Of a stretch of DNA of 64,000 bases, positions 40,001 through 50,765 are shown piece by piece. The DNA is from Piscicola geometra (taxonomy: Eukaryota > Annelida > Clitellata > Hirudinida > Piscicolidae), in contig OX030964.1 in the NCBI GenBank assembly GCA_943735955.1, positions 1 through 64,000 on the forward strand, in the 5' to 3' direction. Below the pieces are notes generated by a model. That model made no database searches. It was not told the DNA's origin and saw nothing but the letters and a program-made list of their open reading frames with translations. The first letter of the stretch is position 1. Each line of letters starts with the position of its first letter. A program made the translations under genes and the position numbers.

Positions 40001-43000
40001 TTGAGGAGGATGCAATGAGGTTGAGGAGGATGCAATGAGGTTGAGGAGGATGCAATGAGGGAGGTTGAGGAGGATGCAATGAGGGAGGTTGAGGAGGATG
40101 CAATGAGGGAGGTTGAGGAGGATGCAATGAGGTTGAGGAGGATGCAATGAGGTTGAGGAGGATGCAATGAGGTTGAGGAGGATGCAATGAGGTTGAGGAG
40201 GATGCAATGAGGTTGAGGAAGATGCAATGAGGTTGAGGAGGATGCAATGAGGGAGGTTGAGGAGGATGCAATGAGGTTGAGGAGGATGCAATGAGGTTGA
40301 GGAGGATGCAATGAGGTTGAGGAGGATGCAATGAGGTTGAGGAGGATGCAATGAGGTTGAGGAGGATGCAATGAGGTTGAGGAGGATGCAATGAGGTTGA
40401 GGAGGATGCAATGAGGTTGAGGAGGATGCAATGAGGGAGGTTGAGGAGGATGCAATGAGGGAGGTTGAGGAGGATGCAATGAGGTTGAGGAGGATGCAAT
40501 GAGGGAGGTTGAGGAGGATGCAATGAGGTTGAGGAGGATGCAATGAGGTTGAGGAGGATGCAATGAGGTTGAGGAGGATGCAATGAGGGAGGTTGAGGAG
40601 GATGCAATGAGGTTGAGGAGGATGCAATGAGGGAGGTTGAGGAGGATGCAATGAGGTTGAGGAGGATGCAATGAGGGAGGTTGAGGAGGATGCAATGAGG
40701 TTGAGGAGGATGCAATGAGGGAGGTTGAGGAGGATGCAATGAGGGAGGTTGAGGAGGATGCAATGAGGTTGAGGAGGATGCAATGAGGTTGAGGAGGATG
40801 CAATGAGGTTGAGGAGGATGCAATGAGGTTGAGGAGGATGCAATGAGGTTGAGGAGGATGCAATGAGGTTGAGGAGGATGCAATGAGGTTGAGGAGGATG
40901 CAATGAGGTTGAGGAGGATGCAATGAGGTTGAGGAGGATGCAATGAGGGAGGTTGAGGAGGATGCAATGAGGGAGGTTGAGGAGGATGCAATGAGGTTGA
41001 GGAGGATGCAATGAGGGAGGTTGAGGAGGATGCAATGAGGTTGAGGAGGATGCAATGAGGTTGAGGAGGATGCAATGAGGTTGAGGAGGATGCAATGAGG
41101 GAGGTTGAGGAGGATGCAATGAGGTTGAGGAGGATGCAATGAGGGAGGTTGAGGAGGATGCAATGAGGGAGGTTGAGGAGGATGCAATGAGGTTGAGGAG
41201 GATGCAATGAGGGAGGTTGAGGAGGATGCAATGAGGTTGAGGAGGATGCAATGAGGTTGAGGAGGATGCAATGAGGTTGAGGAGGATGCAATGAGGTTGA
41301 GGAGGATGCAATGAGGTTGAGGAGGATGCAATGAGGGAGGTTGAGGAGGATGCAATGAGGGAGGTTGAGGAGGATGCAATGAGGGAGGTTGAGGAGGATG
41401 CAATGAGGTTGAGGAGGATGCAATGAGGTTGAGGAGGATGCAATGAGGTTGAGGAGAATGCAATGAGGGAGGTTGAGGAGGATGCAATGAGGGAGGTTGA
41501 GGAGGATGCAATGAGGTTGAGGAGGATGCAATGAGGTTGAGGAGGATGCAATGAGGTTGAGGAGGATGCAATGAGGTTGAGGAGGATGCAATGAGGTTGA
41601 GGAGGATGCAATGAGGGAGGTTGAGGAGGATGCAATGAGGGAGGTTGAGGAGGATGCAATGAGGGAGGTTGAGGAGGATGCAATGAGGTTGAGGAGGATG
41701 CAATGAGGTTGAGGAGGATGCAATGAGGTTGAGGAGGATGCAATGAGGGAGGTTGAGAAGGATGCAATGAGGTTGAGGAGGATGCAATAAGGGAGGTTGA
41801 GGAGGATGCAATGAGGTTGAGGAGGATGCAATGAGGGAGGTTGAGGAGGATGCAATGAGGTTGAGGAGGATGCAATGAGGGAGGTTGAGGAGGATGCAAT
41901 GAGGTTGAGGAGGATGCAATGAGGTTGAGGAGGATGCAATGAGGGAGGTTGAGGAGGATGCAATGAGGTTGAGGAGGATGCAATGAGGTTGAGGAGGATG
42001 CAATGAGGGAGGTTGAGGAGGATGCAATGAGGGAGGTTGAGGAGGATGCAATGAGGGAGGTTGAGGAGGATGCAATGAGGTTGAGGAGGATGCAATGAGG
42101 TTGAGGAGGATGCAATGAGGTTGAGGAGGATGCAATGAGGTTGAGGAGGATGCAATGAGGTTGAGGAAGATGCAATGAGGTTGAGGAGGATGCAATGAGG
42201 GAGGTTGAGGAGGATGCAATGAGGTTGAGGAGGATGCAATGAGGGAGGTTGAGGAGGATGCAATGAGGTTGAGGAGGATGCAATGAGGTTGAGGAGGATG
42301 CAATGAGGTTGAGGAGGATGCAATGAGGTTGAGGAGGATGCAATGAGGTTGAGGAGGATGCAATGAGGTTGAGGAGGATGCAATGAGGGAGGTTGAGGAG
42401 GATGCAATGAGGGAGGTTGAGGAGGATGCAATGAGGGAGGTTGAGGAGGATGCAATGAGGTTGAGGAGGATGCAATGAGGGAGGTTGAGGAGGATGCAAT
42501 GAGGTTGAGGAGGATGCAATGAGGTTGAGGAGGATGCAATGAGGTTGAGGAGGATGCAATGAGGTTGAGGAGGATGCAATGAGGGAGGTTGAGGAGGATG
42601 CAATGAGGGAGGTTGAGGAGGATGCAATGAGGTTGAGGAGGATGCAATGAGGTTGAGGAGGATGCAATGAGGTTGAGGAGGATGCAATGAGGTTGAGGAG
42701 GATGCAATGAGGGAGGTTGAGGAGGATGCAATGAGGTTGAGGAGGATGCAATGAGGTTGAGGAGGATGCAATGAGGTTGAGGAGGATGCAATGAGGTTGA
42801 GGAGGATGCAATGAGGTTGAGGAGGATGCAATGAGGGAGGTTGAGGAGGATGCAATGAGGGAGGTTGAGGAGGATGCAATGAGGGAGGTTGAGGAGGATG
42901 CAATGAGGGAGGTTGAGGAGGATGCAATGAGGGAGGTTGAGGAGGATGCAATGAGGTTGAGGAGGATGCAATGAGGTTGAGGAGGATGCAATGAGGTTGA

Positions 43001-46000
43001 GGAGGATGCAATGAGGTTGAGGAGGATGCAATGAGGTTGAGGAAGATGCAATGAGGTTGAGGAGGATGCAATGAGGGAGGTTGAGGAGGATGCAATGAGG
43101 TTGAGGAGGATGCAATGAGGGAGGTTGAGGAGGATGCAATGAGGTTGAGGAGGATGCAATGAGGTTGAGGAGGATGCAATGAGGTTGAGGAGGATGCAAT
43201 GAGGTTGAGGAGGATGCAATGAGGTTGAGGAGGATGCAATGAGGTTGAGGAGGATGCAATGAGGTTGAGGAGGATGCAATGAGGTTGAGGAGGATGCAAT
43301 GAGGGAGGTTGAGGAGGATGCAATGAGGGAGGTTGAGGAGGATGCAATGAGGTTGAGGAGGATGCAATGAGGGAGGTTGAGGAGGATGCAATGAGGTTGA
43401 GGAGGATGCAATGAGGTTGAGGAGGATGCAATGAGGTTGAGGAGGATGCAATGAGGGAGGTTGAGGAGGATGCAATGAGGTTGAGGAGGATGCAATGAGG
43501 GAGGTTGAGGAGGATGCAATGAGGTTGAGGAGGATGCAATGAGGGAGGTTGAGGAGGATGCAATGAGGTTGAGGAGGATGCAATGAGGGAGGTTGAGGAG
43601 GATGCAATGAGGGAGGTTGAGGAGGATGCAATGAGGGAGGTTGAGGAGGATGCAATGAGGTTGAGGAGGATGCAATGAGGGAGGTTGAGGAGGATGCAAT
43701 GAGGGAGGTTGAGGAGGATGCAATGAGGGAGGTTGAGGAGGATGCAATGAGGTTGAGGATGATGCAATGAGGTTGAGGAGGATGCAATGAGGTTGAGGAG
43801 GATGCAATGAGGGAGGTTGAGGAGGATGCAATGAGGTTGAGGAAGATGCAATGAGGTTGAGGAGGATGCAATGAGGTTGAGGAGGATGCAATGAGGTTGA
43901 GGAGGATGCAATGAGGTTGAGGAGGATGCAATGAGGTTGAGGAGGATGCAATGAGGTTGAGGAGGATGCAATGAGGTTGAGGAGGATGCAATGAGGGAGG
44001 TTGAGGAGGATGCAATGAGGGAGGTTGAGGAGGATGCAATGAGGGAGGTTGAGGAGGATGCAATGAGGGAGGTTGAGGAGGATGCAATGAGGGAGGTTGA
44101 GGAGGATGCAATGAGGGAGGTTGAGGAGGATGCAATGAGGTTGAGGAGGATGCAATGAGGTTGAGGAGGATGCAATGAGGGAGGTTGAGGAGGATGCAAT
44201 GAGGTTGAGGAGGATGCAATGAGGTTGAGGAGGATGCAATGAGGTTGAGGAGGATGCAATGAGGGAGGTTGAGGAGGATGCAATGAGGTTGAGGAGGATG
44301 CAATGAGGGAGGTTGAGGAGGATGCAATGAGGTTGAGGAGGATGCAATGAGGGAGGTTGAGGAGGATGCAATGAGGTTGAGGAGGATGCAATGAGGGAGG
44401 TTGAGGAGGATGCAATGAGGGAGGTTGAGGAGGATGCAATGAGGGAGGTTGAGGAGGATGCAATGAGGTTGAGGAGGATGCAATGAGGGAGGTTGAGGAG
44501 GATGCAATGAGGGAGGTTGAGGAGGATGCAATGAGGGAGGTTGAGGAGGATGCAATGAGGTTGAGGATGATGCAATGAGGTTGAGGAGGATGCAATGAGG
44601 TTGAGGAGGATGCAATGAGGGAGGTTGAGGAGGATGCAATGAGGTTGAGGAAGATGCAATGAGGTTGAGGAGGATGCAATGAGGTTGAGGAGGATGCAAT
44701 GAGGTTGAGGAGGATGCAATGAGGTTGAGGAGGATGCAATGAGGTTGAGGAGGATGCAATGAGGTTGAGGAGGATGCAATGAGGTTGAGGAGGATGCAAT
44801 GAGGTTGAGGAGGATGCAATGAGGTTGAGGAGGATGCAATGAGGGAGGTTGAGGAGGATGCAATGAGGGAGGTTGAGGAGGATGCAATGAGGTTGAGGAG
44901 GATGCAATGAGGGAGGTTGAGGAGGATGCAATGAGGTTGAGGAGGATGCAATGAGGTTGAGGAGGATGCAATGAGGTTGAGAAGGATGCAATGAGGTTGA
45001 GGAGGATGCAATGAGGTTGAGGAGGATGCAATGAGGTTGAGGAGGATGCAATGAGGGAGGTTGAGGAGGATGCAATGAGGGAGGTTGAGGAGGATGCAAT
45101 GAGGTTGAGGAGGATGCAATGAGGTTGAGGAGGATGCAATGAGGTTGAGGAGGATGCAATGAGGTTGAGGAGGATGCAATGAGGGAGGTTGAGGAGGATG
45201 CAATGAGGTTGAGGAGGATGCAATGAGGTTGAGGAGGATGCAATGAGGTTGAGGAGGATGCAATGAGGTTGAGGAGGATGCAATGAGGGAGGTTGAGGAG
45301 GATGCAATGAGGGAGGTTGAGGAGGATGCAATGAGGGAGGTTGAGGAGGATGCAATGAGGGAGGTTGAGGAGGATGCAATGAGGGAGGTTGAGGAGGATG
45401 CAATGAGGGAGGTTGAGGAGGATGCAATGAGGGAGGTTGAGGAGGATGCAATGAGGTTGAGGAGGATGCAATGAGGTTGAGGAGGATGCAATGAGGTTGA
45501 GGAGGATGCAATGAGGTTGAGGAGGATGCAATGAGGTTGAGGAGGATGCAATGAGGTTGAGGAGGATGCAATGAGGTTGAGGAGGATGCAATGAGGTTGA
45601 GGAGGATGCAATGAGGGAGGTTGAGGAGGATGCAATGAGGGAGGTTGAGGAGGATGCAATGAGGTTGAGGAGGATGCAATGAGGTTGAGGAGGATGCAAT
45701 GAGGTTGAGGAGGATGCAATGAGGGAGTTTGAGGAGGATGCAATGAGGTTGAGGAGGATGCAATGAGGTTGAGGAGGATGCAATGAGGGAGGTTGAGGAG
45801 GATGCAATGAGGGAGGTTGAGGAGGATGCAATGAGGGAGGTTGAGGAGGATGCAATGAGGGAGGTTGAGGAGGATGCAATGAGGGAGGTTGAGGAGGATG
45901 CAATGAGGGAGGTTGAGGAGGATGCAATGAGGTTGAGGAGGATGCAATGAGGTTGAGGAGGATGCAATGAGGGAGGTTGAGGAGGATGCAATGAGGGAGG

Positions 46001-49000
46001 TTGAGGAGGATGCAATGAGGTTGAGGAGGATGCAATGAGGGAGGTTGAGGAGGATGCAATGAGGTTGAGGAGGATGCAATGAGGTTGAGGAGGATGCAAT
46101 GAGGTTGAGAAGGATGCAATGAGGTTGAGGAGGATGCAATGAGGTTGAGGAGGATGCAATGAGGTTGAGGAGGATGCAATGAGGGAGGTTGAGGAGGATG
46201 CAATGAGGGAGGTTGAGGAGGATGCAATGAGGTTGAGGAGGATGCAATGAGGTTGAGGAGGATGCAATGAGGTTGAGGAGAGTGCAATGAGGTTGAGGAG
46301 GATGCAATGAGGGAGGTTGAGGAGGATGCAATGAGGTTGAGGAGGATGCAATGAGGTTGAGGAGGATGCAATGAGGTTGAGGAGGATGCAATGAGGTTGA
46401 GGAGGATGCAATGAGGGAGGTTGAGGAGGATGCAATGAGGGAGGTTGAGGAGGATGCAATGAGGGAGGTTGAGGAGGATGCAATGAGGGAGGTTGAGGAG
46501 GATGCAATGAGGGAGGTTGAGGAGGATGCAATGAGGGAGGTTGAGGAGGATGCAATGAGGGAGGTTGAGGAGGATGCAATGAGGTTGAGGAGGATGCAAT
46601 GAGGTTGAGGAGGATGCAATGAGGTTGAGGAGGATGCAATGAGGTTGAGGAGGATGCAATGAGGTTGAGGAGGATGCAATGAGGTTGAGGAGGATGCAAT
46701 GAGGTTGAGGAGGATGCAATGAGGTTGAGGAGGATGCAATGAGGGAGGTTGAGGAGGATGCAATGAGGGAGGTTGAGGAGGATGCAATGAGGTTGAGGAG
46801 GATGCAATGAGGTTGAGGAGGATGCAATGAGGTTGAGGAGGATGCAATGAGGGAGTTTGAGGAGGATGCAATGAGGTTGAGGAGGATGCAATGAGGTTGA
46901 GGAGGATGCAATGAGGGAGGTTGAGGAGGATGCAATGAGGGAGGTTGAGGAGGATGCAATGAGGGAGGTTGAGGAGGATGCAATGAGGGAGGTTGAGGAG
47001 GATGCAATGAGGGAGGTTGAGGAGGATGCAATGAGGGAGGTTGAGGAGGATGCAATGAGGTTGAGGAGGATGCAATGAGGTTGAGGAGGATGCAATGAGG
47101 TTGAGGAGGATGCAATGAGGTTGAGGAGGATGCAATGAGGTTGAGGAGGATGCAATGAGGTTGAGGAGGATGCAATGAGGTTGAGGAGGATGCAATGAGG
47201 TTGAGGAGGATGCAATGAGGTTGAGGAGGATGCAATGAGGTTGAGGAGGATGCAATGAGGGAGGTTGAGGAGGATGCAATGAGGGAGGTTGAGGAGGATG
47301 CAATGAGGTTGAGGAGGATGCAATGAGGTTGAGGAGGATGCAATGAGGTTGAGGAGGATGCAATGAGGTTGAGGAGGATGCAATGAGGGAGGTTGAGGAG
47401 GATGCAATGAGGTTGAGGAGGATGCAATGAGGTTGAGGAGGATGCAATGAGGTTGAGGAGGATGCAATGAGGTTGAGGAGGATGCAATGAGGTTGAGGAG
47501 GATGCAATGAGGGAGGTTGAGGAGGATGCAATGAGGGAGGTTGAGGAGGATGCAATGAGGTTGAGGAGGATGCAATGAGGTTGAGGAGGATGCAATGAGG
47601 TTGAGGAGGATGCAATGAGGGAGGTTGAGGAGGATGCAATGAGGTTGAGGAGGATGCAATGAGGTTGAGGAGGATGCAATGAGGGAGGTTGAGGAGGATG
47701 CAATGAGGGAGGTTGAGGAGGATGCAATGAGGGAGGTTGAGGAGGATGCAATGAGGGAGGTTGAGGAGGATGCAATGAGGGAGGTTGAGGAGGATGCAAT
47801 GAGGGAGGTTGAGGAGGATGCAATGAGGTTGAGGAGGATGCAATGAGGTTGAGGAGGATGCAATGAGGTTGAGGAGGATGCAATGAGGTTGAGGAGGATG
47901 CAATGAGGTTGAGGAGGATGCAATGAGGTTGAGGAGGATGCAATGAGGTTGAGGAGGATGCAATGAGGTTGAGGAGGATGCAATGAGGTTGAGGAGGATG
48001 CAATGAGGTTGAGGAGGATGCAATGAGGGAGGTTGAGGAGGATGCAATGAGGGAGGTTGAGGAGGATGCAATGAGGTTGAGGAGGATGCAATGAGGTTGA
48101 GGAGGATGCAATGAGGTTGAGGAGGATGCAATGAGGTTGAGGAGGATGCAATGAGGGAGGTTGAGGAGGATGCAATGAGGTTGAGGAGGATGCAATGAGG
48201 TTGAGGAGGATGCAATGAGGGAGGTTGAGGAGGATGCAATGAGGGAGGTTGAGGAGGATGCAATGAGGGAGGTTGAGGAGGATGCAATGAGGTTGAGGAG
48301 GATGCAATGAGGTTGAGGAGGATGCAATGAGGGAGGTTGAGGAGGATGCAATGAGGTTGAGGAGGATGCAATGAGGGAGGTTGAGGAGGATGCAATGAGG
48401 GAGGTTGAGGAGGATGCAATGAGGGAGGTTGAGGAGGATGCAATGAGGTTGAGGAGGATGCAATGAGGTTGAGGAGGATGCAATGAGGGAGGTTGAGGAG
48501 GATGCAATGAGGTTGAGGAGGATGCAATGAGGGAGGTTGAGGAGGATGCAATGAGGTTGAGGAGGATGCAATGAGGTTGAGGAGGATGCAATGAGGGAGG
48601 TTGAGGAGGATGCAATGAGGGAGGTTGAGGAGGATGCAATGAGGTTGAGGAGGATGCAATGAGGTTGAGGAGGATGCAATGAGGTTGAGGAGGATGCAAT
48701 GAGGGAGGTTGAGGAGGATGCAATGAGGGAGGTTGAGGAGGATGCAATGAGGTTGAGGAGGATGCAATGAGGTTGAGGAGGATGCAATGAGGTTGAGGAG
48801 GATGCAATGAGGTTGAGGAGGATGCAATGAGGTTGAGGAGGATGCAATGAGGTTGAGGAGGATGCAATGAGGTTGAGGAGGATGCAATGAGGTTGAGGAG
48901 GATGCAATGAGGTTGAGGAGGATGCAATGAGGGAGGTTGAGGAGGATGCAATGAGGTTGAGGAAGATGCAATGAGGTTGAGGTGGATGCAATGAGGTTGA

Positions 49001-49570
49001 GGAGGATGCAATGAGGTTGAGGAGGATGCAATGAGGGAGGTTGAGGAGGATGCAATGAGGGAGGTTGAGGAGGATGCAATGAGGTTGAGGAGGATGCAAT
49101 GAGGTTGAGGAGGATGCAATGAGGGAGGTTGAGGAGGATGCAATGAGGTTGAGGAGGATGCAATGAGGGAGGTTGAGGAGGATGCAATGAGGGAGGTTGA
49201 GGAGGATGCAATGAGGGAGGTTGAGGAGGATGCAATGAGGGAGGTTGAGGAGGATGCAATGAGGTTGAGGAGGATGCAATGAGGTTGAGGAGGATGCAAT
49301 GAGGTTGAGGAGGATGCAATGAGGTTGAGGAGGATGCAATGAGGTTGAGGAGGATGCAATGAGGGAGGTTGAGGAGGATGCAATGAGGGAGGTTGAGGAG
49401 GATGCAATGAGGGAGGTTGAGGAGGATGCAATGAGGGAGGTTGAGGAGGATGCAATGAGGGAGGTTGAGGAGGATGCAATGAGGTTGAGGAGGATGCAAT
49501 GAGGTTGAGGAGGATGCAATGAGGTTGAGGAGGATGCAATGAGGTTGAGGAGGATGCAATGAGGGAGGTT
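7001..49570. repeat. Giant 42.6-kb two-state minisatellite (20-bp and 24-bp units) in an OPA1 intron
   Basis: One uninterrupted head-to-tail array of the 20-mer GAGGTTGAGGAGGATGCAAT and a 24-mer that differs only by an extra GGGA (GAGGGAGGTT...). At 42,570 bp it holds roughly 1,800-2,100 units. Units are nearly identical. Rare variants are ...GAGGAAGATG, ...GAGGATGATG, CAACGAGG, TGCAATGAAGG and GGGAGTTTGAGG. The order of short and long units is irregular locally but is repeated at large scale (see findings). All units face the same way, and no other sequence interrupts the array. The minus strand has no stop codon in any frame of the unit, which gives huge spurious reading frames. The array makes up over 98% of intron 6419-49657. 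Confidence 0.99.
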
Positions 49571-49657
49571 CAATAGAGGACTAAATGTTCTGGTGCTGTG
49601 AGAAGAGAGGGCTGTACCTTGGAAGCGTGCCAAACCTCAGTGTTTCAAACGTTGCAG
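49571..49657 (+). other. Right flank of the giant array and acceptor of the next OPA1 exon
   Basis: Single-copy intron sequence leads to the acceptor TTTCAAACGTTGCAG ending at 49657. The array breaks off inside a unit (GAGGGAGGTT, then CAATAGAGG). Confidence 0.85.
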
Positions 49658-49749
49658 ACGGCTCATTGGACGCCGAACGAAGCAACGTCACTGACCTGGT
49701 CTCCTCGATGGACCAGTCAGGAAAGAGGACCATCTTCGTTCTCACCAAG
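49658..49749 (+). CDS. OPA1: OPA1 exon: GTPase segment up to G4
   Basis: After completing Asp, the exon reads [19 protein letters not shown], then [11 protein letters not shown], nearly identical to the family segment DGSVDAERSIVTDLV...RRTIFVLTK. It ends with the TK of the G4 motif TKVD, and the VD is in the next exon. The donor is AAG/GTCCGT, weaker than the usual GTRAGT. It is the first exon after the giant intron. Confidence 0.95.
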
Positions 49750-49913
49750 GTCCGTCTGCTCTTTTCTTTTTACTGAGGCTGCATCATTCAAGAAGAATTG
49801 CATCAGTCGCAATGAATCATTGTTGCATTGTTTCAGTTGCGCTGATTTGCAAATACTTAAGCAGTGGCTGGTTATGGTTCTTACAAGTCAAGAACTGCAC
49901 CACTGGCACGCAG

Positions 49914-49990
49914 GTCGACGTGGCAGAGAAGAACCACTTTGATACGAGCAGACTGCAGAAGATCCTCCAAGGCCGTCTCTCCCCATGAAG
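49914..49990 (+). CDS. OPA1: OPA1 exon: G4 end, with an apparent 1-bp deletion
   Basis: The exon reads VDVAEKNHFDTSRLQKILQ followed by GRLS, matching family VDLAEKN...IQQIIEGKLFPMK. VD completes the guanine-specifying TKVD motif. At the end, the family pattern P-M-K is legible as CC-ATG-AAG, but the frame set by the acceptor gives CCA-TGA. The exon is 77 nt long where a multiple of three is expected, and one C appears to be missing in the run 49981-49984. This is either a sequencing/assembly error in a homopolymer or a real frameshift. Donor AAG/GTCCCT. Confidence 0.88.
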
Positions 49991-50029
49991 GTCCCTCCTC
50001 CCCTTGTCTCTCCTTCAGACACTATTCAT

Positions 50030-50765
50030 CACTTACCTTCCACTCACCACCCACCCACCGATCATCCTCCTAAACCCACCCTCTTACAACCACCCTATTT
50101 TAACCACCCCCTTTCACCACCCCCTTCTACCCACCCCTTCCACCCACCCACTCACCCACCCCTTCCACCCACCCTTTTCACCCACACTTCCACCCACCCT
50201 CTCCACCCACCCACCTTTTCCACCCACCCACCCTTTCCACCCACCCCCCTTTCCACCCACCCACCTTTTCCACCCACCCACTCTTCCACCCACCCACACT
50301 TCCACCCACCCTTTCCACCCACCCCCCTTTCCACCCACCCACCTTTTTCACCCACCCACCCCTTCCACCCACCCCCCTTTCCACCCACCCACCTTTTCCA
50401 CCCACCCACCCCTTCCACCCACCCACCCCTTCCCCTTTCACCCCTTCCACCCACCCACCCCTTCCACCCACCCACTCCTCCCAACCACCACCCACCCTTT
50501 TCACCCACCCCTTTCACCCACCATTTTCACCCACCCTTCCACCCACTCACCCACCCACCCACCCATCCTTTCCACCCACCCACCCTTTCCCCTTTCACCC
50601 CTTCCAACCTCCCACCCTTTCCACCCACCCACCCTTTCCACCCACCCACCCCTTCCACCCACCCACCCCTTCAACCCACCCACCCACTCCTCCCACCCAC
50701 CACCCACCCTTTTCACCCACCCCTTCCACCCACCATTTTCACCCACCCTTCCACCCACCCACCCT
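50030..50765. repeat. CCACCCACCCCTTT-type degenerate minisatellite
   Basis: A pyrimidine- and C-rich array of mixed CCACCCACC, CCTTTCCACCC and TTTTCACCCACCC units about 17-24 bp long. Larger blocks of about 250 bp recur: ACCACCCACCCTTTTCACCC appears near 50479 and again near 50699. No coding meaning; Pro/His/Thr-rich frames in both directions are by-products. Confidence 0.95.

Noticed and set aside
10823..46602. Plus-strand frames of MREVEEDA octads (10823, 20755, 29291, 45283, 46411)
   Set aside because: These are runs of seven or eight 24-bp units, which keep frame by length. They lie within an intron and end as soon as a 20-bp unit shifts the frame. Useful only as markers of block duplication.
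7001..49570. CRISPR array
   Set aside because: Units are directly adjacent with no unique spacers, and the setting is a spliced animal gene.
6903..49633. Minus-strand reading frames of up to 14,218 codons
   Set aside because: They arise only because the repeat unit lacks stops on that strand. All three frames are open and give the same cyclic peptide, there is no start context or conserved domain, and host exons on the plus strand flank the array in the same intron.
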